Below, piece by piece: positions 60,601-64,000 of a DNA stretch of 64,000 nucleotides (positions within the stretch are counted from its first letter, which is position 1; the number at the start of each line of letters is the position of its first letter). The translations under genes were made by a program, and so were the position numbers. The notes below the pieces were generated by a model. That model was not told the DNA's origin, made no database searches, and was given only the letters and a program-made list of their open reading frames with translations. The stretch comes from Lineus longissimus (taxonomy: Eukaryota; Nemertea; Pilidiophora; Heteronemertea; Lineidae), in NCBI RefSeq assembly GCF_910592395.1, contig NC_088308.1, positions 26,551,501 to 26,615,500 of the forward strand, written 5' to 3'.

Positions 60601-63026
60601 TGGCAGCCAAGTCATAATATCAATGAAGTCTATCTGGATGTCTGAGATACATGGATGGAGGGAGAGGTCATCAATGGAAATGATGGCAAGGCTTCATTCT
60701 GCCTTTCCAATTAATCAGGCTAATCTCTCAAATGGATGATCAATCACTAATGACTGGAAAAGTAATGGCTTGAGACTGTTTGCTGGAATTGTGCTATTTA
60801 CCAATGGACAAATGCAGTAGACTGGACAAATAAGGACACAATCAAAGCCATGTCCAAGCAGGACTATGTCAGACCAAAGTGGCACATTCTTACATCAATG
60901 TTCCGGACCCCTATCCCTGAGAAATCGGCAACGCATTTACCATTATCATCAATCCGAAAGTGTGTGGGGGTGGGGGGTACTTCATTCTATATCATTTATA
61001 TAGCTGAACACGTCACACTCTCTACACAATATTTCAGTAATTCCCAACACCAGATCACAGTAATCTCTGTGACGTATGGTGAGTATGACACAGTTAAGTT
61101 CTTTGCTCATGATTTGCCTGAGGAGGGAGATTAGGGCTTAGGACTGAACTTTAAATGCCCAGTTATGGTTGATTAAATCTACATCTATTCAAATTATATC
61201 TACATAATATCCTAGCAGACATAAAGCTAAAGGGCCAAAAAAGCTACAACTAATACAAATAAGCACTTTTCAAGCATGCGCATGCCTTCAATCCAAACCC
61301 CGCTTCTCCCCCTCCAGACTAAAGGCGAAAAGGCAAGTCCAAACGACGGTGGACAGTCTGAGCTAAGTCATTATCACCACATCACTATTCCATCAACCTG
61401 CAATTACCATTCTATCATATTGATTGCTAGGAATCAAAGGGGCCTTTAGTGCTCACGGCCAAAGTGATTCACCGCATTACCGCCAATCTTGGATGTTGAC
61501 TGCCTGGTGATGGTACACTAGACAAGTGGCCATAGTGATGAAATTCAAGGTTGGCCACATGGAATGCATTGGTAGGCCCTTGGACTGTGAGTCAGATACC
61601 CAAAGACACTACCCAACCCAACACACAACTCCAAACATACTGCATACAACCCTGAAAGGCTAAATATCAATCTCAACAGAAAGTAGTAATGAGAGCGATG
61701 ACAAAACATGCATACACTTTGAGAGTATAAGGCAACTCCATATAGTAGTATAGCGCATAAAATCAATCCTTCTAAATATAACAAAGGCCTTATTCACCTT
61801 AGCTGCTCATCGTAATAACACAGACTTATTGATAAGGCGACAGTCTTGGCCCTAGGCTTTAGTCACACACCTACAAGTATCACATGACCAGCTTCAATCC
61901 CTCAAGGGATGCAGTATAATTACCGTCTCATTTAATTATAGTTATTTACATTTGTAGAGCATCTTTTATCAGTAACACTGCTGCAAATGTTTTGAGCAGG
62001 ATCATCATGGCACAGCGTGATGAAGGGCTGCAATGAAGACAGACTTGTAGAGGTTGGATTTTACTGCACGAGCTGTCTGGTATTTAGACCCGGATAAAAG
62101 CTCACCAGAGACACACCCAATTACTAATTTAGCATCATCACATACATAGCTGTGATGCCTGACAGGTTGCCTGATGGCACTTTGATACGGTAAACCCACA
62201 GTGAGACAGCACGAGAGGGGTGGGGGAATTTGAAGACAACATCCATAAGGGAAAGCCAGGCATCACTCATCATTCAGCTGTAGCAAAGTATTGATCATCT
62301 TGACGTTCATCAGACCCTGGGAACAGGTGATACAAATGAATCATTTTTATGCAATAATCCACAAAATATACATGTATGTAATTACTCTCTCAGTAAAAAA
62401 TATCTGAAAATGTTATTCTTGTAAAACACGATCTGCATGCTTGTTCAGGTTTAGGTTTTACAGTGAGCCACAAACAAGGTCATGATCTTGAAAGATTGAC
62501 ACACCAAGATGGTCAAACTGCAGGTGGAACGAAGTATCTTTTGATGTATATTCGACGCCATTTACCAACCGAGTTCAATTTTCATGAGAAACCAAAGCAC
62601 CACTTTAAATACTATAGCAGCCCAAATAAAGTGACAGAACATAAACAGACAACTAGCCCATTTCAAATATGTATTCATATACCCCATTATCAAATCCTGA
62701 GAGCCACGATATCCTGCGAATTCCCACCCCATTAATGCAAAGTGATTCTCGCACTACCCGACACGTTCAATAAAGCTTAGCCAGTAAACAGGCGATCGAG
62801 AATAGGCTGATAGAATCACTGCTCTCATACCAATAATCTACATTCAGCTCCATTGATTTTTAACTCTCCTTGCCCATGATCTGCCTTGGGGACAGGCGGC
62901 TAACTGTACACACAGGTGACTGAATGATACATGCATTATCTTTCAGTTTGTCACAGTCCCACCATGTTCAGTTGACACAAAACCATACATTTCCCATTGA
63001 TAATTCATACCTGTGATGTGATGCAT
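26424..63026 (-). CDS. TNRC6: GW182/TNRC6 miRNA-silencing scaffold with an apparent N-terminal J domain
   Basis: Minus-strand exons, 5' to 3': 63026-63011 (tentative), 58662-58591, 55834-55770, 52055-51992, 47936-47905, 45915-45870, 44913-44819, 44631-44581, 44253-44140, 43550-43497, 43081-43007, 42116-42040, 41708-41579, 40714-40495, 39993-39886, 38870-36508, 35819-35697, 33609-33484, 31749-31666, 31495-31438, 31213-29411, 27661-27591, 26924-26424 (TAA). Every junction keeps phase; the total is about 2115 residues. Order: J domain (1-70), charged coiled coil (about 130-330), PPREVPPRF motif (near 350), GW repeats and Ago hook (400-1200), UBA-like segment (about 1280-1325), Q-rich region, PAM2 motif (about 1770), RPPPGL, RRM (about 1930-2020), C-terminal [14 protein letters not shown]182 proteins bind Argonaute through GW/WG tryptophans and recruit PABP and CCR4-NOT in the cytoplasm. 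The GW182 part is certain. Fusion to the J domain rests on splice phase alone. A GW182-only start could lie at the Met in exon 43081-43007. Confidence 0.85.
28860..28874. repeat. Poly-C tract in a GW182 intron
   Basis: Fifteen C in a row in the intron between the silencing-domain and RRM exons. Confidence 0.9.
29411..31213 (-). other. GW182 silencing-domain exon: Q-rich region, PAM2 motif, RPPPGL
   Basis: An 1803-nt exon. A Gln/Pro tract (about 30540-30880) is the Q-rich region that targets GW182 to P-bodies in other animals. It is followed by [14 protein letters not shown]-type helices. [18 protein letters not shown] (about 29855-29910) is the PAM2 motif that binds the PABP MLLE domain. [20 protein letters not shown] and, near the end, RPPPGLT are TNRC6 signatures. 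Tryptophans in SAWS/STWA-type contexts fit CCR4-NOT binding. Confidence 0.93.
31438..31749 (-). other. UBA-like segment of GW182
   Basis: Exons 31749-31666 and 31495-31438 encode [15 protein letters not shown] then [18 protein letters not shown], which has the MGF...AL...N.N...A pattern of a UBA three-helix bundle, in the position where TNRC6/Gawky proteins carry theirs. The intron splits it directly after MGFK. Confidence 0.88.
32370..32431. repeat. Perfect two-copy tandem repeat, 31 bp
   Basis: Copies at 32370-32400 and 32401-32431, each TTGACTTTTTCAGCAGCAAC plus ATCCCCCCGCC, in a GW182 intron. Each copy contains a plus-strand acceptor-like TTTTTCAG, but the gene is on the other strand. 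Confidence 0.9.
32851..32894. repeat. Perfect two-copy tandem repeat, 22 bp
   Basis: CATAAAACACTGAATGAGCT plus GT occurs twice back to back in the same intron as the 31-bp repeat. Confidence 0.9.
33484..38870 (-). other. GW-repeat, Argonaute-binding region
   Basis: The 2363-nt exon 38870-36508 plus exons 35819-35697 and 33609-33484. Dense GW/WG motifs (WGG, GWG, WGDN) lie in a Gly/Ser/Asn/Pro-rich disordered sequence. Near 36790-36810 [12 protein letters not shown] followed by GTSYWGDPS is the conserved Ago-hook block of TNRC6. A second conserved block, [15 protein letters not shown] then SPRTKRR, lies near 37600-37660. The intron between 33610 and 35696 is about 2.1 kb. Confidence 0.93.
34491..34672. 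repeat. Apparently identical two-copy tandem duplication, 91 bp
   Basis: 34491-34581 and 34582-34672 match without a difference that I can see (both begin GTTCATGGCTTTAATTTCAG). The perfect match points to a very recent event or to an assembly artefact. Confidence 0.88.
39886..40714 (-). other. N-terminal GW182 motif exons (PPREVPPRF and first WGG/GW)
   Basis: Exon 40714-40495 encodes a Gln/Lys-rich segment ending in [22 protein letters not shown] is invariant near the N-terminus of vertebrate TNRC6A/B. Exon 39993-39886 adds [18 protein letters not shown]. These two exons anchor the coiled-coil exons upstream to the same gene. Confidence 0.9.
41579..44913 (-). other. Highly charged coiled-coil exons
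   Basis: Eight short exons (44913-44819, 44631-44581, 44253-44140, 43550-43497, 43081-43007, 42116-42040, 41708-41579, continuing into 40714-40495). They begin with an acidic patch ([14 protein letters not shown]), then basic [10 protein letters not shown], then long Glu/Lys/Arg heptad-like stretches such as [20 protein letters not shown]. The last part matches the KKKKK/EAAQKK-type coil at the vertebrate TNRC6 start. The earlier exons have no counterpart that I recognise in vertebrate TNRC6. Confidence 0.78.
48575..49783. mobile_element. Non-autonomous DNA transposon with 55-bp terminal inverted repeats and 9-bp target duplication
   Basis: The left arm 48575-48629 begins GGCTTGTGGTATTCGACTCG. 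The right arm 49729-49783 is its reverse complement with one mismatch in 55. Both ends are flanked by the same 9 bases, TTTTTGTGC (48566-48574 and 49784-49792), a direct target duplication. The arms contain CGATGAC/GACGCGAT subrepeats that could be transposase sites. The 1209-bp body has no transposase-like frame, two poly-G tracts (49355-49367 and 49588-49602) and a nested inverted-repeat element. A 9-bp duplication with long inverted repeats fits the Mutator-like (MULE) superfamily, by inference. It sits in an intron of the J-domain/GW182 gene. Confidence 0.88.
48980..49144. mobile_element. Small inverted-repeat element (165 bp) nested in the larger transposon
   Basis: The ends 48980-49003 (GGGCCGAATTCATAAAGGGC...) and 49121-49144 are reverse complements with 23 of 24 bases matching. 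A clear target duplication is not visible; TA or TTA is possible. Typical MITE size. Confidence 0.7.
49793..51991. other. Intron right of the transposon, no further exon found
   Basis: Part of the about 4-kb intron between exons 52055-51992 and 47936-47905. Short open frames on both strands show no homology or usable splice pairs. Confidence 0.45.
52056..58590. other. Introns of the J-domain part, no other exon found
   Basis: Apart from exon 55834-55770, I saw no coding segment. Minus-strand frames of about 150 codons at 53215-53670 and 54520-54981 lack splice partners and family features. Confidence 0.45.
58995..59176. mobile_element. MITE-like element, about 182 bp, TA-flanked
   Basis: The left end TACAGTGAAACCTCC and the right end GAGGTCCTACTGTA form imperfect inverted repeats. 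Read as TA target duplications flanking CAGT...ACTG, the ends fit Tc1/mariner-type insertion. The interior has repeated (T/A)TAAGGACACC motifs. A diverged partial relative lies at about 59480-59550 (AACACCTCGCTTAGTGGTCACC). It lies in the first long intron of the J-domain/GW182 gene model. Confidence 0.7.
60312..60410 (+). CDS. Possible orphan terminal exon on the plus strand
   Basis: After an AG acceptor (TTCCTGGCAG ending at 60311), an open frame reads [20 protein letters not shown] followed by 12 residues and TGA at 60408-60410. The composition and helical pattern look protein-like, unlike the surrounding AT-rich sequence. No upstream plus-strand exon was found. It may be a real 3' exon, a relic, or chance; I do not recognise the family. 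Confidence 0.22.
   Translation, partial: DVRDLDMITPDIVDKILKTFQEASRKRTCVDG
63011..63026 (-). CDS. Tentative first coding exon of the J-domain/GW182 gene
   Basis: ATG at 63026-63024, five codons plus one base (MHHIT), then a good donor (ACAG before GTATGA). Phase 1 matches exon 58662. An in-frame TAG lies three codons upstream, consistent with initiation here. The exon is too short for homology, so an alternative start upstream of the window or in an unseen exon is possible. Confidence 0.3.
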
Positions 63027-64000
63027 TTTTATCTACGAACCTAAATTTGTGCAGAACCTCCTGTCAAAGCAAATGGAATACATTAACTGACTTGGAACAT
63101 GCAACTTCATGTGTCTCTGAAAACCTGTTCCTTGCTCTGACTGTTGATAAATTCATTAACCACAAACACCACACCAAAAGTGACAGAGACCTGACTGTTG
63201 ACAAACTCAGAATAATGTTGCTAATAAGTTGTGCTTTGGAGATTACAGGGTATTAAGCTAGCACATGTAACCAGAAACTTCAACAAATACCTGGACTAAA
63301 ATACTGCTTTTGAATTGCCAGCGTCGTCATGGATACTTGGCGTATGAATGCTGGGTGGGTAGGATTGGAGGCTCAATTGGATATTGCGACTGAAGCTTGG
63401 CTGTCGCCTATCATTGGCAGTGTCTGCTTCTATCATACATGGGGACGAAGGGAATAACATCGTAACACGACTCTTTGGAACAAAGTAAATGGACATCATG
63501 ATTATTAGAAGAGTTGTCGACTCTACATGGATTGTAATGTCTGAAAGTCATATCACATAGTTCTTTTTACAGAAACGAGCTGTAATATTGTTGAAAGGTT
63601 GGATTCAGATTCCAAGTTCAATATTCTTGTCTTAACGTGACAACAATAAGGAATAGGTTCACATTATATTGTAGCTGCCAAAATGATCAGATTATGAATC
63701 CATACAGAAATTTAGCTTCCAGATGCGCCCACTTCACACCGCGGTACACCATGGTGCCTTACTTTGCCTGTCTATTCTCACCTGCTGCAACTGACAACAA
63801 CATTGCGGGCAGAATACCTGTACATACATTCACCCGCTAAATCATCAAGAGAGCACCGACAAAAAACTGTGCAGAGCATTTCGTACATACAGTGCATCCT
63901 CTTGAGTATGGAGGAGGTGCACAGATCAATAGTTTTAAAAGGCTGATAGGGGAGAGATCAATGCTCAAAGACTGTCAACGTTGCAGTTTTCGAAACATGT

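Larger units (their letters stand above)
59177..64000. other. 5' intron and upstream flank, mostly without features
   Basis: Apart from the tentative first exon (63011-63026) and the plus-strand candidate at 60312-60410, only short chance frames are present. A short direct repeat (CTGACTGTTGA at 63139 and 63192) is minor. Confidence 0.4.

Noticed and set aside
1-64000. CRISPR arrays, bacterial operons, tRNA or rRNA genes, viral insertions
   Set aside because: None was seen. The repeats lack regular spacers, no cloverleaf or rRNA core was recognised, and no retroviral or viral protein motif was found.

Overview
The window is animal nuclear DNA. It carries intron-rich genes with GT-AG splice sites, large AT-rich introns, minisatellites and small inverted-repeat transposons, and homologues of metazoan-specific proteins (PTPN13, GW182/TNRC6). 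The overall character suggests an invertebrate, perhaps marine, but I cannot name the phylum. Exons were called by hand from splice consensus, reading phase and protein similarity recalled from known families; no search or transcript data was used.

Layout. 12-9356 (+): the 3' two-thirds of a PTPN13-type tyrosine phosphatase gene, with 16 exons, five PDZ domains and an intact phosphatase domain; the gene starts to the left of the window. 11880-13790 (+): a complete six-exon gene for the mitochondrial ribosome-rescue peptidyl-tRNA hydrolase MRPL58/ICT1, with a probable GC-AG intron. 13955-14475: a minisatellite. 15756-16742 (-): an NHL-repeat propeller protein in a single coding exon, with a myristoylation-type N-terminus. 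16.8-26.4 kb: a gene desert with a duplicated CRE/CCAAT module and a roughly 3.4-kb degenerate tandem-repeat field that contains higher-order duplications. 26424 to about 63026 (-): one very long gene whose 3' two-thirds is clearly GW182/TNRC6 (GW repeats, Ago hook, UBA-like segment, Q-rich region, PAM2 motif, RRM).

The most interesting result is at the 5' end of that GW182 gene. An unbroken series of phase-compatible minus-strand exons runs upstream from the conserved GW182 N-terminal motif through a charged coiled coil into a complete J domain (DnaJ/Hsp40, with HPD). If transcribed as one unit, it encodes an Hsp40-GW182 protein of about 2115 residues, which would tie an Hsp70-recruiting domain to the Argonaute effector scaffold. 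The introns of this 5' part hold a young non-autonomous transposon (55-bp terminal inverted repeats, 9-bp target duplication), a smaller inverted-repeat element nested in it, and a separate MITE-like element.

The genes do not form a pathway. PTPN13 is a submembranous signalling scaffold, MRPL58 acts in mitochondrial translation, the NHL protein is unassigned, and GW182 acts in miRNA silencing.
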